In this document: in pieces, positions 17,147 through 26,497 of the stretch
Position numbering within the stretch: position 1 is the first letter of the stretch
Layout of the letters: each line of letters starts with the position of its first letter
Assembly (NCBI GenBank): GCA_021840255.1
Contig: JAKBYX010000004.1
Location: 1 to 64,000 of the forward strand
Length of the DNA stretch: 64,000 bases
Direction: 5' to 3'
Source: Nitrospirota bacterium
GTDB taxonomy: Bacteria > Nitrospirota > Thermodesulfovibrionia > Thermodesulfovibrionales > JdFR-88
Notes under the pieces: generated by a model
Database searches by the model: none
Told to the model about the DNA's origin: nothing
The model's input: only the letters and a program-made list of their open reading frames with translations
Translations under genes and position numbers: made by a program

Positions 17147-18291
17147 AGGTACTGGTCCTTGGAGCGGACGGTTATCTCGGGTGGGCGACGTGCATGCATT
17201 TTTCTTGCAAGGGGCATGAGGTCACGGCCGTGGACAACTATTTCCGGCGCAACGCCTCGGAGAGATTGGGCTGCCCGCCCCTTATTCCCACGCCCGGGCT
17301 GCCACAGAGGGCGAAGACATGGAAGGGCATGGGTGGAGGGGCCATCCGGGTCCTTACAGGCGACATTACCGATTACGATTTTCTGCTGGCCGTGTTCGGA
17401 TTGTGCCAGCCTGAGGTGGTGATACATTACGCGGAGCAGCCTTCCGCCGTTTATTCCATGATGGACAGGGACACTGCGGCCTTTACCGTGCAGAACAACC
17501 TTGTGGGAACCCTCAACCTGGCCTATGCGGTCAAGGAAACGGGGTCCGCCTGTCATATCATCAAGCTGGGGACGATGGGGGAGTACGGGACACCTGATAT
17601 AGACATAGAAGAGGGATGGCTGGAGATAGAGCACAAGGGCAGAAAGGACAGGTTCCTTTTCCCAAGGCAGGCAGGCTCCATCTATCATACCTCAAAGATA
17701 CAGGACACAGATCTGCTCTGGTTTTTTGCGAGGACATGGGGGCTGTCCGTCACGGACCTGATGCAGGGCCCGGTTTACGGCATATCGACGGAAGAGGACA
17801 ACATGTACCCGGACCTTATGCCCAATTTCAGTTACGACGAGGTCTTCGGCACGGTGCTGAACCGTTTTGTCGTCCAGGCCGTTGCGGGACACCCCTTGAC
17901 GGTCTATGGAAGGGGAGGCCAGGCCCGGGGCTATATCAATATCAAGGATACCCTGCAGTGTGTCTACCTGTCTTCGATGCTTCCGCCCGGTCCCGGAGAG
18001 CTACGGGTGTTCAACCAGATGACCGAAACCTTTACCGTGAACGATCTGGCAACGAAGGTCAGGAAGGCCGGGGAAAAACTCGGCTACGAGGTGAAGATCG
18101 GGCACATGGAAAACCCCAGGGTCGAGCAGGAGGAGCACTATTACAACCCTAAATATACCGGCCTCATGGAACTTGGACTGAAACCCCATTACCTGACAGA
18201 CGATGTCCTGGAAGGCATGTTCCGGCTTGTGGCGGGTTACAAGTCAAGGATCAACAGGGCATCAATATTCCGGGGCGTCAAATGGAGATAA
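17143..18291 (+). CDS. UDP-sulfoquinovose synthase homologue, copy 1 (SqdB family)
   Basis: SqdB enzymes make UDP-sulfoquinovose from UDP-glucose and sulfite. The 382-residue sequence shows the family marks: VLGADGYLGWATCMH at the N-terminus, HYAEQPSAVYSMMD near residue 97, LGTMGEYGTPDIDIEEG near 144, and the catalytic Tyr-Lys pair in IYHTSKIQD near 182. FGTVLNRFVVQAVAGHPLTVYG and the C-terminal EEHYYNPKYTGLMELGL closely follow plant and cyanobacterial SQD1/SqdB. Compared with SQD1, the EQRSAPYSM loop reads EQPSAVYSM. The GTG start overlaps the previous stop. A second, divergent copy lies at 29333-30565. Confidence 0.88.
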   Translation: MKVLVLGADGYLGWATCMHFSCKGHEVTAVDNYFRRNASERLGCPPLIPTPGLPQRAKTWKGMGGGAIRVLTGDITDYDFLLAVFGLCQPEVVIHYAEQPSAVYSMMDRDTAAFTVQNNLVGTLNLAYAVKETGSACHIIKLGTMGEYGTPDIDIEEGWLEIEHKGRKDRFLFPRQAGSIYHTSKIQDTDLLWFFARTWGLSVTDLMQGPVYGISTEEDNMYPDLMPNFSYDEVFGTVLNRFVVQAVAGHPLTVYGRGGQARGYINIKDTLQCVYLSSMLPPGPGELRVFNQMTETFTVNDLATKVRKAGEKLGYEVKIGHMENPRVEQEEHYYNPKYTGLMELGLKPHYLTDDVLEGMFRLVAGYKSRINRASIFRGVKWR

Positions 18292-18298
18292 ATAGTAA

Positions 18299-19450
18299 AT
18301 GAAGTTATTTTCCCACCTGCTTCCGTATCTTCTGCTTGTAAGTTTCTCCGCGGGTCCGATGAAAGATTTCGGCCTGCCAAAGATGGAGGCCCTGAACAAG
18401 TCTCCTTACGATGGAGCGGCAGTCCCGTTGACCAGCCTGTACGATACGGGACGCTTCAGCATGAGCGATTTTGACGGCGCTGTAAGATCTTTCAGGGAGA
18501 GGTCAGTCAAGCAGATATGGCCCTGGATCTTTTTCAACAGGTTTCTGGGAAGCAAGGCAGGCGGCAAAACCCATTCGCCACGTTCAAACACGCCCGCATT
18601 CAGGCGGATAAAGGGTATGGACCTTTACAATGAAGAGGGGGCACTGGGGGATTTTTTCTCAAGGCTCGGCATATCTCTTTTGATCGCGCGTAAGCTGGGG
18701 ACCCCGGGAATAGTCATAGACCCGGAGTTTTACAACGATTATGGAGTAAGCGGCCTTCCGGCACTGGCCAAGCGAATGGGCAAACCGGAGGATGAAGTGA
18801 AAAAGAGACTTGAAGCCATTGGCGCCCGGATGTGCGATATCACGGACAAGCAATATCCAGGGGCCACATTATGGTTTCTTGACACCGGGCTTGCGGAGCC
18901 GCTTGGCGGCGGGATAAGGAGTACGCTTTCTTTCTGGAAAGGCAGGCGCTACAGGGCGTTTACTTATATAGTACGCGGCCTGCTGGAACGGGCCGGAACT
19001 GCGCATTCGCGCATAACCGTTGTAAGCGGCGGGGAGATATCCCTTACCTATTGCCAGGAATCCCTTGAGGGCCTGAAGCAGAATATAAAGCAAAGGGGTA
19101 TTGCTTACGAGGGACTGCTGAAGGAATATCCGAACCTGGCTCTGGGCGGTACGATCGCCCCATGGGTAAGCAGAGAGGCAAAGCGGGGCTGGATGAAGAA
19201 GGATAACTGCGCGTCCTCGAAGATAAGTGACCTTGAGGGGTTCAGGCCGCTGATCAGAGAACTGCTTGTCTCCTACAACTACGTCTGGATATACGGCGCA
19301 TGGGCTGGCGGGTATGACCCTTTCAATGTGAAGTCCGGGGAATCCCTCGCCGGCGGAAGCCCTTTTGCAAAAATAAAAACAACTCGGACAAGCCTGTCGG
19401 CCAGGGCATTCGCACCGTGCGCTGCTCAAGGCGATAAGGGGGATAGTTAA
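18299..19450 (+). CDS. Secreted protein of unknown function, possible TIM-barrel glycoside-hydrolase-like fold
   Basis: I do not recognise a named family. A signal peptide-like segment covers residues 1-19 (LLPYLLLVSFSAG). The body alternates hydrophobic strands and helices as in a beta/alpha barrel: SVKQIWPWIFFNRFLG, PGIVIDPEFYNDYG near residue 137, ATLWFLDTGLAEP near 190, ALGGTIAPWVS near 280, and YNYVWIYGAWAGGYDPF near 335. Acidic residues at strand ends (Asp/Glu in DPEFYND) would suit a glycosidase. It lies seven bases after SqdB copy 1 and seven before the flippase, so periplasmic trimming or modification of the EPS is a reasonable guess. Confidence 0.6.
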   Translation: MKLFSHLLPYLLLVSFSAGPMKDFGLPKMEALNKSPYDGAAVPLTSLYDTGRFSMSDFDGAVRSFRERSVKQIWPWIFFNRFLGSKAGGKTHSPRSNTPAFRRIKGMDLYNEEGALGDFFSRLGISLLIARKLGTPGIVIDPEFYNDYGVSGLPALAKRMGKPEDEVKKRLEAIGARMCDITDKQYPGATLWFLDTGLAEPLGGGIRSTLSFWKGRRYRAFTYIVRGLLERAGTAHSRITVVSGGEISLTYCQESLEGLKQNIKQRGIAYEGLLKEYPNLALGGTIAPWVSREAKRGWMKKDNCASSKISDLEGFRPLIRELLVSYNYVWIYGAWAGGYDPFNVKSGESLAGGSPFAKIKTTRTSLSARAFAPCAAQGDKGDS

Positions 19451-19456
19451 GCCAAT

Positions 19457-21004
19457 ATGGGTTTTGATATAACAGGCAAGCTCCTGGCCCGCAATACGGT
19501 TTTAAATCTGCTTGGGCGGGTCGTTCCGAGCATTATCATCATTTTCAGCATCCCTCCCCTGGTGAGGATACTGGGCTCGGAGCGCTTCGGACTACTTTCT
19601 CTCATATGGCTTACGATCGGGTACGCGCAGATGTTCGGGTTCGGTTTTTCCCCGGCTATCACCAGGTATTGCGCCCAGGCGCTGGGAAAAGGGGACAGAG
19701 GGGCCGTAAAGGGTATAGTGCTCTCCGGGTTTTGCGTTCAGACGGCCATTGGGCTAATGGCCATGCTTGCGCTTATGATAGCCGCCCCGTATCTTTCCGG
19801 CCGGATATTGAAAATAGGCAATGGCCTTCTCGCTGAGGCGCGGCGCGGCTTTTACGTGGCGAGTCTGGGTTTTCCCGCCGTTCTGGCAGCCAATTCGTTC
19901 AGGAGCCTCCTTGCGGCTTTCCAGCGGTTCGATCTGATAAACATGGTAAGGGTCCCCCTCAGCATCTGCAATGCCGTTGTGCCGCTTGCCGGGGCCGCCC
20001 TTGGCTGGCCTTTTCACTACATAATACTGGCCCTCGTCCTTGTGCTTTATCTTTATCTGGCGTTTTTTTTCCTGTTGTCGGTGCGCATCTGTCCTGAGAT
20101 ATTCAGGAGGGGCGGAGGGGCCAGGCTCTCCAATGTCCATTTGCTGGCCAGGTTCGGCGGATGGGTCTCCGTGTCCAGTTTTCTGGCCCCTGTCTTTGAA
20201 AACATGGACCGGTTTTTTGTGGGGGCTCTCGTCTCCCTACCGGCTGTAGCGTTCTACACGGTCCCGTACGAAATAATAAACAGACTTGTGATAATCCCTT
20301 CGGCCCTTACCTCCACTCTTTTTCCCGCCATGAGCGGCCTGCACGGGGCGGGGCAAAGGGAAAGGATCAACGTTCTGGCCGCGCACGGGCTCAAGTTCCT
20401 GTTTTTTACGGCGGGGATCATAGCCATCTCCGTTTTCCTTTTTGGCGGGGATTTCCTCAGGATATGGATCGGGGCCGGGTATGCCGCAAGAAGCGCGGGA
20501 GTTCTCAAGATATTGGCGGCGGGCTTCCTGGCGAATGTGCTCGCCTACATCCCCTATAATCTCCTTCTGGCAACAGGCAGACCGGATATCACGGCCAAGT
20601 TCCACATGATCGAATTCCCGGTGTACGTCTTTTTGCTGGCCGTCCTTGTCCCGCTTTGGGGCATAAAGGGAACGGCCCTCTGTTGGACACTCCGGTCGCT
20701 TATGGACGCCATTCTGCTATTTGGCGCCGCCGCAAAGCTGCACAAGGCTGGGGAAACCGGTTTTTTCCACGCGGGAGGCGGATGGATGTGGTTTGTGCTT
20801 TATATGGCCTTTTTCGGGGCGGCAGCCTGGACGCTTTCAGTGGCCGTGCAGGGTTTGCTGCCAAGGGCGCTCTTTTTCATGACCGGCCTGGTCCTGCTGA
20901 CTCTCTCATTCTGGAAAAAACTAGATGCGAGCGCGAAGGTGTCAATGATGGATATCCTTCGGGTCAAAGTCGCCGGGCGCGGCAAGGCGGAAATATTGCG
21001 ATGA
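19457..21004 (+). CDS. Wzx-type polysaccharide flippase (MOP superfamily)
   Basis: Wzx moves undecaprenyl-linked repeat units across the inner membrane. The 515-residue protein has about 12-14 hydrophobic segments and the polysaccharide-synthesis signature near the N-terminus (NLLGRVVPSIIIIFSIPPLVR, then GSERFGLLSLIW). YNLLLATGRPDITAKFH around residue 370 fits the family. It is the only flippase in the locus, so it should serve all products made here. It overlaps the following glycosyltransferase by an ATGA. Confidence 0.87.
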   Translation: MGFDITGKLLARNTVLNLLGRVVPSIIIIFSIPPLVRILGSERFGLLSLIWLTIGYAQMFGFGFSPAITRYCAQALGKGDRGAVKGIVLSGFCVQTAIGLMAMLALMIAAPYLSGRILKIGNGLLAEARRGFYVASLGFPAVLAANSFRSLLAAFQRFDLINMVRVPLSICNAVVPLAGAALGWPFHYIILALVLVLYLYLAFFFLLSVRICPEIFRRGGGARLSNVHLLARFGGWVSVSSFLAPVFENMDRFFVGALVSLPAVAFYTVPYEIINRLVIIPSALTSTLFPAMSGLHGAGQRERINVLAAHGLKFLFFTAGIIAISVFLFGGDFLRIWIGAGYAARSAGVLKILAAGFLANVLAYIPYNLLLATGRPDITAKFHMIEFPVYVFLLAVLVPLWGIKGTALCWTLRSLMDAILLFGAAAKLHKAGETGFFHAGGGWMWFVLYMAFFGAAAWTLSVAVQGLLPRALFFMTGLVLLTLSFWKKLDASAKVSMMDILRVKVAGRGKAEILR

Positions 21005-21981
21005 TTGAAAGAGCAATGGATCCGCTGGTTTCCATAATAACCCCCACTTTCAACCATGGGCCGTTTATAGGAAGGTGCATAAGGAGCGTTCTGGGCCAGA
21101 CCTTCACCGGATGGGAGCAGATAATAATAGACGACGGTTCAACGGACAATACGGCCGCTCTGATCAAGGCCTTTAAAGACAGCAGGATAAAATATGTTTA
21201 CCAGGAGAACAGGGGCATATTCAGGCTTGCGGGAACTTATAACCGGGCGGTCGGGATGGCGAAGGGCAAGTTCATAGCGATCCTGGAAGGAGACGATTTC
21301 TGGCCGGATAATAAATTAGAAGCACAATTGCCGCTTTTTGGTTCCGGATGTATTTTGTCCTGGGGATCTGTCCGCATGACCGATAAGAACGGAAAGCCTA
21401 TCGGCATCAAACCCGCCTGCGGCCGGAAAGCGCCGGACCTGAACGGTAATCCGTTTAATTACCTAATCAAATCCAATATTATTCCTGCGGTTTCGGTAAT
21501 GGTCAGAAAAGACGCTCTTCTGGCCGTTGGCGGGTTCCAGCAAGTGGCAGGTGTGCCATGTGTGGATTATCCCACATGGCTTACCCTTGCCGGGAAGGGG
21601 AGATTTTGCTTCGGCAATTGGATATTGGGCTGTTGGAGGACACATGATTCGCAGGTCACCTCAATGCAATGGGACACCGATGTAGTCCGGAAAATGAACG
21701 GCTATCGCTTGTCCGTATTTGATAACCTCGGTCCGGAACAAAGAAAAGAATTAAACCTTTCCAGGGAAGATGTTTTAAAAAATAACAGAAAGCTGATGGC
21801 CTACAATAATTTCAGGCAGGGACGGATAGAGCTGCTGAGATCGAACCGGGAAAAAGGCCGCTCCTTTATGAAGGAATCTTTGAGGACCGGGACGGTGAAG
21901 CTCAGGGTCCGATCGGCTTGGGGCATTTTGTCCAGCTACATCCACATGAACATCGACTCCGGTACGAAAACAAGCGATTGA
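21001..21981 (+). CDS. Family 2 glycosyltransferase
   Basis: This is a cytoplasmic inverting transferase adding a sugar to the lipid-linked repeat unit. GT-A features are clear: VSIITPTFNHGPFIGRCIRS near residue 9, IIDDGSTDNT near 38, and the DxD region ILEGDDFWPDN near residue 95. The ATG at 21001 overlaps the flippase stop codon; the frame is open far upstream of it, but that part is antisense-like translation of the flippase gene. The 326-residue length is normal. The nucleotide sugar and acceptor cannot be told from sequence. Confidence 0.87.
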   Translation: MIERAMDPLVSIITPTFNHGPFIGRCIRSVLGQTFTGWEQIIIDDGSTDNTAALIKAFKDSRIKYVYQENRGIFRLAGTYNRAVGMAKGKFIAILEGDDFWPDNKLEAQLPLFGSGCILSWGSVRMTDKNGKPIGIKPACGRKAPDLNGNPFNYLIKSNIIPAVSVMVRKDALLAVGGFQQVAGVPCVDYPTWLTLAGKGRFCFGNWILGCWRTHDSQVTSMQWDTDVVRKMNGYRLSVFDNLGPEQRKELNLSREDVLKNNRKLMAYNNFRQGRIELLRSNREKGRSFMKESLRTGTVKLRVRSAWGILSSYIHMNIDSGTKTSD

Positions 21982-21986
21982 AGGTC

Positions 21987-22847
21987 ATGGATGAGCAGAC
22001 ATTCATCAGGGAAGAAATGCTGGGGATTCTTCTGGAGAAATGGAAAAACAATGGGGATTGCATGTCTGCGGAGAAATTCAATAAATTCATTGATTACAAG
22101 CTCCGGATGCAGGAGTTCCAGGACAGGCTTATCCGGCGGATTTGTATGTATGAAAATATAGTCTCCAAAAGGGTGCTGGATGCGGGTTCGGGAGAGGGGG
22201 GGCTGGTAGTGGCCCTTAATCTGAGGGGGTGCATGGCAGCGGGCGCGGACATCAAGGAGGACAATATCAGGATCTCTAAGCTGCGTGCCCGCCTGGAAGG
22301 GCTCCCTGAAAATATTTTTATCCACTGTGACGCCTCGGGACTGCCTTTTGAGGACGGTTTTCTTGACATGGTTATCATGAACGAAGTCCTGGAGCACGTC
22401 GCCGATGTGCAGGCCACGATGAAAGAGGTGGCTAGGGTATTGAAAGAGGGAGGGCTCTTTTTTGCCCGCGTCCCTAACGCCCTGTGGCCTTTCGAAGGGC
22501 ATGTGAACCTCTGGTTCCCTCATTGGCTGCCGTCACCCCTGAGGAGATCCTATGTCAGGGTTTTCCGGCCGCGAAAAGGATATGAATCCTGTTTTCTGGA
22601 TGATATACGGTATCACGATCATCGCGGATGGAAAAGGGAAGTCGCCCCTTTTTTTAGACAGATGCTCTCTAACGCAGTACTTTATGAAAATCTCATGGAA
22701 GGGCTCATATCCGGGCTCATGGGAAGGCCCGTGGCCGGCCGCCAGGGCCTCTTCCGGCGTTGCGCAAGCCGGGGGCTGGACCTCATCAGGGAATCCAGTG
22801 TGATGGACGTCCTGTCGCCCACAACTTACCTGGTGGCGCGGAAATAA
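21987..22847 (+). CDS. SAM-dependent methyltransferase of the EPS locus
   Basis: This is a class I methyltransferase with the SAM-binding motif RVLDAGSGEGGLV near residue 62 and the later DMVIMNEVLEHVADV and EGGLFFARVPN segments of the Methyltransf_11 type. In an EPS locus it would methylate a sugar residue or cap a growing chain. The ATG at 21987 is preferred; upstream in-frame codons fall within the preceding gene. The composition matches its neighbours. Confidence 0.8.
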   Translation: MDEQTFIREEMLGILLEKWKNNGDCMSAEKFNKFIDYKLRMQEFQDRLIRRICMYENIVSKRVLDAGSGEGGLVVALNLRGCMAAGADIKEDNIRISKLRARLEGLPENIFIHCDASGLPFEDGFLDMVIMNEVLEHVADVQATMKEVARVLKEGGLFFARVPNALWPFEGHVNLWFPHWLPSPLRRSYVRVFRPRKGYESCFLDDIRYHDHRGWKREVAPFFRQMLSNAVLYENLMEGLISGLMGRPVAGRQGLFRRCASRGLDLIRESSVMDVLSPTTYLVARK

Positions 22848-22857
22848 GGAACAAAAA

Positions 22858-24063
22858 ATGGGGAAAAAACCAAGAATAGGAATGGTCTTTGCCGGGATGC
22901 CATTGACGAAATACGGGGAGCAGTACTTTTGCCGGGCCTCTATTTTCAATATGCTGCGCCATGCTCCTCAGTTTCTGGATATCGAGCTGCTGTGTCCTGT
23001 CATGGAAGGGCCCGTCCTGGAAGCGGGCTGCGAAGGACACAGCGTGGAGCTTGCCGGGATGGTGGTGCATCCACTTAGCGGCTGGACATCCGGGCTTGAT
23101 CTTTACGCCCGGAAGTTTATGAGGATCGTCTTCCAGATGTTTTTGTTATTTGGCCGCGAATCGGGGCGGTGGGATGCCGTCGTTATCATAGATCCTGATC
23201 CTCTTGGTCATGTGGCCTATCTTCTCGCCAGGGCATTGCGAAAGAAATGCATCCTCTACCTGAGGGGCGACGACTTTTTCGAATTACTTGACCGGAACCG
23301 GGCGGGGGGCAGGAAGGTGCTTGCGGTGCTTTGGTGCCGGGTCCTGCGCTTTTCCATCAACCGGATGCTCAGGCATTGCGCGGGTGTGGTGACCGGCAGG
23401 GCGCTGTTCGAACGGTACCGCTCCGCGGATCCAATACTCTATTACGCCTCCGCGGTGAGCGAGGCACAGATCGCGCAACGTCAAAAGGGTAAATCCCGTG
23501 CCGGGAAGGCGGCCATCCGGCTGCTCATGGCCGGTTATCTGGCGGAGTATAAGGGATACGATATCGCCATCGAGGCCATAAGGCTTCTTAGCGAACGTGG
23601 GCAAAAAAACTCCATACATCTGGATATCGCTGGGACGGGGCCGGATGAGGGAAGACTGCGCGCATTGGCCGTAAACGCGGGCGTTGCGGCGGTGGTGAGT
23701 TTCCGGGGTTTTGTTCCCTACGGCGGGCGGCTGTTCGATCTTTATGCCGGGGCGGATGTGTTCCTTTTGCTGTCCCGGAGCGAGGGGACGCCTAAAGTGG
23801 TCCCGGAGGCATTTTCCTTTGGCTTGCCCGTGATCGCGTCCGGGGTTGGCGGGGTCCCTGATATGGTAAATGATGGGGAAAACGGAATACTTCTTCCGGC
23901 GCTCACCGCCCAGGCTTTATCTCTGGCTTTAGAGAGACTCATTGACTCGCCAGGAGAGCTTGTCCGGCTCTCGGAGGGGGCATTCCGGTCCGCCGGGCGT
24001 TATTCCATTGAGAGACAGCTGAGAGCCGCAATGCATGAAGCGGGCATGAGATTATGCCATTGA
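22858..24063 (+). CDS. Family 4 (GT-B) glycosyltransferase
   Basis: This is a retaining transferase. The C-terminal nucleotide-sugar domain is clear: LLMAGYLAEYKGYDIAIEA near residue 220, HLDIAGTGPDEGRL near 257, FRGFVPYGG near 282, and the E-x7-E motif EGTPKVVPEAFSFG near 308. The N-terminal acceptor domain is more divergent and lacks an obvious glycine-rich loop. An adjacent methyltransferase precedes it by ten bases and the deacetylase ATG overlaps its 3' end by ten bases, so all three are probably co-translated. Confidence 0.88.
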   Translation: MGKKPRIGMVFAGMPLTKYGEQYFCRASIFNMLRHAPQFLDIELLCPVMEGPVLEAGCEGHSVELAGMVVHPLSGWTSGLDLYARKFMRIVFQMFLLFGRESGRWDAVVIIDPDPLGHVAYLLARALRKKCILYLRGDDFFELLDRNRAGGRKVLAVLWCRVLRFSINRMLRHCAGVVTGRALFERYRSADPILYYASAVSEAQIAQRQKGKSRAGKAAIRLLMAGYLAEYKGYDIAIEAIRLLSERGQKNSIHLDIAGTGPDEGRLRALAVNAGVAAVVSFRGFVPYGGRLFDLYAGADVFLLLSRSEGTPKVVPEAFSFGLPVIASGVGGVPDMVNDGENGILLPALTAQALSLALERLIDSPGELVRLSEGAFRSAGRYSIERQLRAAMHEAGMRLCH

Positions 24064-24866
24064 CGGTGCTGAATTACCATAGTGTGCGCAATAACGGCGA
24101 ACTGCCGCTGTCGGTGGCAGTCCGGTCGTTCCGGTGGCAGATGCAGCACATAGCCAATAAAGGATACAGGTGCGTTTCCCTAGAGGAGGGTTTTTACAAA
24201 GAAAATGGAAAAGACAGAAGGACCATACCGCTGACCTTTGATGACGGCTATCTGGACAATTATACGGAGGCTTTCCCCATCCTTCTGGAATTGGGCTTTA
24301 CCGCAACGTTCTTCGTGACAGCAGAATTCATCGAACACAGGATAATCCCCTGGCACAAAAGGCCGGGACAAGGTGAGGCCATGAGCTGGGGCAACCTGCG
24401 CGAAATGGCCAGGGCCGGCATGCGCGTGGGTTCCCACACGCTCAGCCATTCAAGGCTTTCTGAAATTCCCGCGGCTGAGGCCATGCGGGAGTTGGTGGAG
24501 TCCAGGGTGATGATAGAGCAGCGTTTGGGGGCGCAGGTGCTTTCGTTTGCCTATCCTTCGGGGGACTTCACAAAGGAGGTCATGGGGATGGTTCCGGAAG
24601 CGGGTTATGCGATGGCTGCGGCGCTTGCGCTGCCCCCGGGCCTCATGGAGGACCGCTACTCCATACCGCGCATGGGCATAAGCGTCCGCGATGGCCGGTG
24701 GCGGTACAGGCTGAAGATTTCCGGGGCGTTTTGCCCAATGCCGGTTCAGCAAATGGTGAATTTCCGCCAGAGGTTTTTCAATGGAACGAAAATGAAAAAG
24801 AAAATGGAAAAACTTGAAAATGCACAAAAAATGCACCGTAACGGCAAGATACGGGGGGAATCATGA
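24054..24866 (+). CDS. Polysaccharide deacetylase (NodB/CE4 family)
   Basis: CE4 enzymes remove N- or O-acetyl groups from glycans. The catalytic motif TFDDGYLDN lies near residue 62 and the metal ligands SHTLSH near residue 126, with the LSFAYPSGDF motif near 160. There is no signal peptide, so it would act in the cytoplasm on lipid-linked or nucleotide-linked sugars, or be exported by an unseen route. The C-terminus is a Lys/Met/Asn-rich tail (MKKKMEKLENAQKM) outside the domain. It overlaps both neighbours by a few bases. Confidence 0.87.
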   Translation: MPLTVLNYHSVRNNGELPLSVAVRSFRWQMQHIANKGYRCVSLEEGFYKENGKDRRTIPLTFDDGYLDNYTEAFPILLELGFTATFFVTAEFIEHRIIPWHKRPGQGEAMSWGNLREMARAGMRVGSHTLSHSRLSEIPAAEAMRELVESRVMIEQRLGAQVLSFAYPSGDFTKEVMGMVPEAGYAMAAALALPPGLMEDRYSIPRMGISVRDGRWRYRLKISGAFCPMPVQQMVNFRQRFFNGTKMKKKMEKLENAQKMHRNGKIRGES

Positions 24867-26350
24867 AGAAACCGATGAAAATAGTGCTTGTAAATCCGGA
24901 AGACATAAGGCGCAGGAAACGGATGTCAGAGCAGACGCCTTTTGCCGGGCTGGCTTTTCTTGCCGCCTATGCCGGGAAGTGTTTTGGGAATGATATAGAT
25001 GTGGAGATCATCGAGATGCTGCCGCAGCGGTACGGCATTAAGGATGTAGCAAGCCGCATAAGGGAGACCGGGGCAACTCTATGCGGCATTACGGCCAAGA
25101 CCTACAACTATCCTTTTTCTCTGGAGGTGGCGGAGGCCATCAAGGCGGCCTCACCAAAAACCCTTGTGATTTACGGAGGGGCCCACGCGACGGCGCTTCC
25201 CCATGATGTTGCACGTGAAAAGGCGGCGGATGCGGTGATCAGAAGTGAAGGAGAGCAGGTTTTCAATAATGTCATAGAGAACCTGTTAGCCTCCAGGCAT
25301 CCTTTCCGGGGTGTAAACGGAGTTGTTTATTCAGATGGCGGTGAAATAGCGGACAACGGGAATGAGGAGCTCATTCGGGACATTGACACAATTCCTACCC
25401 CTGATTGGGGGAAATACTACGACCTGGATCTTTACGACCGCTATTATGACCGGTTCACAGGGAAACACCATCTGCTGCTGCCGGTTTTCGCTTCCCGCGG
25501 CTGTCCCTATGGCTGCCAGTTCTGCCAGCCTGTATTGTCCAGGAAACACCGCGCCCGTCCGGTCAGCAGCGTGCTGGACGAGGTGCAGTACCTTCATGAC
25601 AGATACGGGATCAGCCGGATCTACTTTGAAGATTCGATATTTGGTATACGGAAAGAGTGGTTCCTGGAGTTCTGCTCCGGCTATAAGGAGCGGGGCCTGC
25701 ACAATATGGTCAAGTGGGGCTATGAGACCAATGTGAACAATATCGATCTTGAGCGTACCCGGGCCGCCAGGGACGCGGGATGCGTCTACGTATATTTCGG
25801 GATGGAATCTGCTTCCGATACCGTATTGCAGCACCTTGGCAAGCGGGCGACCAGGCAGAAACTCTCGGCGGCCATCGCAATGGCAAAGGCCGCGGGCATT
25901 CGGGAAGTTGTGGGGAGCTTTATTTTCGGCTTGCCATACGAAAACAGCGATACCGCCGGGGAGACCATCGATTTTATTCGCAGTTCAAGCCTGGACGGGG
26001 TCAATATCAACCTGCTTGACGTCTATCCCGGCACGGAGCTGCACGCTATGGTGGAGAACGGCCAGGGAGGCATACAGTGGATACCCGGGAAGAAGGACAA
26101 GTGGGACGCCTGCGGCAGGACGCTTGTGAAAACCATCGTGAACGATCTCGATACGGAGGAGAAGCTGGAGGCCCTCTATCTGAAAACACTGAGGATCGTA
26201 CATGACAAGTACCGGAAAAGCCCATATTCCTACTTAAGGCAGATACTGAGCCATCTCCTTTATTACTCGATGCACAATCCTGAAAAATTAAGGCAGTCGA
26301 TGCGCCATGCCATGGCCGCGTACTTTCCGGAGCGGTTCAGGCTGAATTAA
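24863..26350 (+). CDS. B12-binding radical SAM protein
   Basis: The protein has an N-terminal cobalamin-binding Rossmann domain (residues 1-150, with CGITAKTYNYPFSLEVA and VIYGGAHATALP) and a radical-SAM domain with the CxxxCxxC cluster motif CPYGCQFC near residue 214. Its layout is that of class B radical-SAM methylases and related enzymes acting on unactivated carbon. The FGMESASDTVLQ and SFIFGLPYEN segments are typical. It sits between the deacetylase and the second polymerase, so a C-methylation or unusual rearrangement of a sugar or carrier lipid is possible but unproven. The start overlaps the previous stop as ATGA. Confidence 0.85.
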   Translation: MKKPMKIVLVNPEDIRRRKRMSEQTPFAGLAFLAAYAGKCFGNDIDVEIIEMLPQRYGIKDVASRIRETGATLCGITAKTYNYPFSLEVAEAIKAASPKTLVIYGGAHATALPHDVAREKAADAVIRSEGEQVFNNVIENLLASRHPFRGVNGVVYSDGGEIADNGNEELIRDIDTIPTPDWGKYYDLDLYDRYYDRFTGKHHLLLPVFASRGCPYGCQFCQPVLSRKHRARPVSSVLDEVQYLHDRYGISRIYFEDSIFGIRKEWFLEFCSGYKERGLHNMVKWGYETNVNNIDLERTRAARDAGCVYVYFGMESASDTVLQHLGKRATRQKLSAAIAMAKAAGIREVVGSFIFGLPYENSDTAGETIDFIRSSSLDGVNINLLDVYPGTELHAMVENGQGGIQWIPGKKDKWDACGRTLVKTIVNDLDTEEKLEALYLKTLRIVHDKYRKSPYSYLRQILSHLLYYSMHNPEKLRQSMRHAMAAYFPERFRLN

Positions 26351-26497
26351 AATAGCCGCCCTTCAGTTTGAAAATAAAAAAATAAAAAACAATTCAGAGA
26401 TTAAAAAAATTCTGCCGCCCTCAAATCTTTTTCTTTTCTGTATCCATGTGGAAGTGGAATTTCCTTCCGGACACATAACCAGTGGACCAATAGCCAA

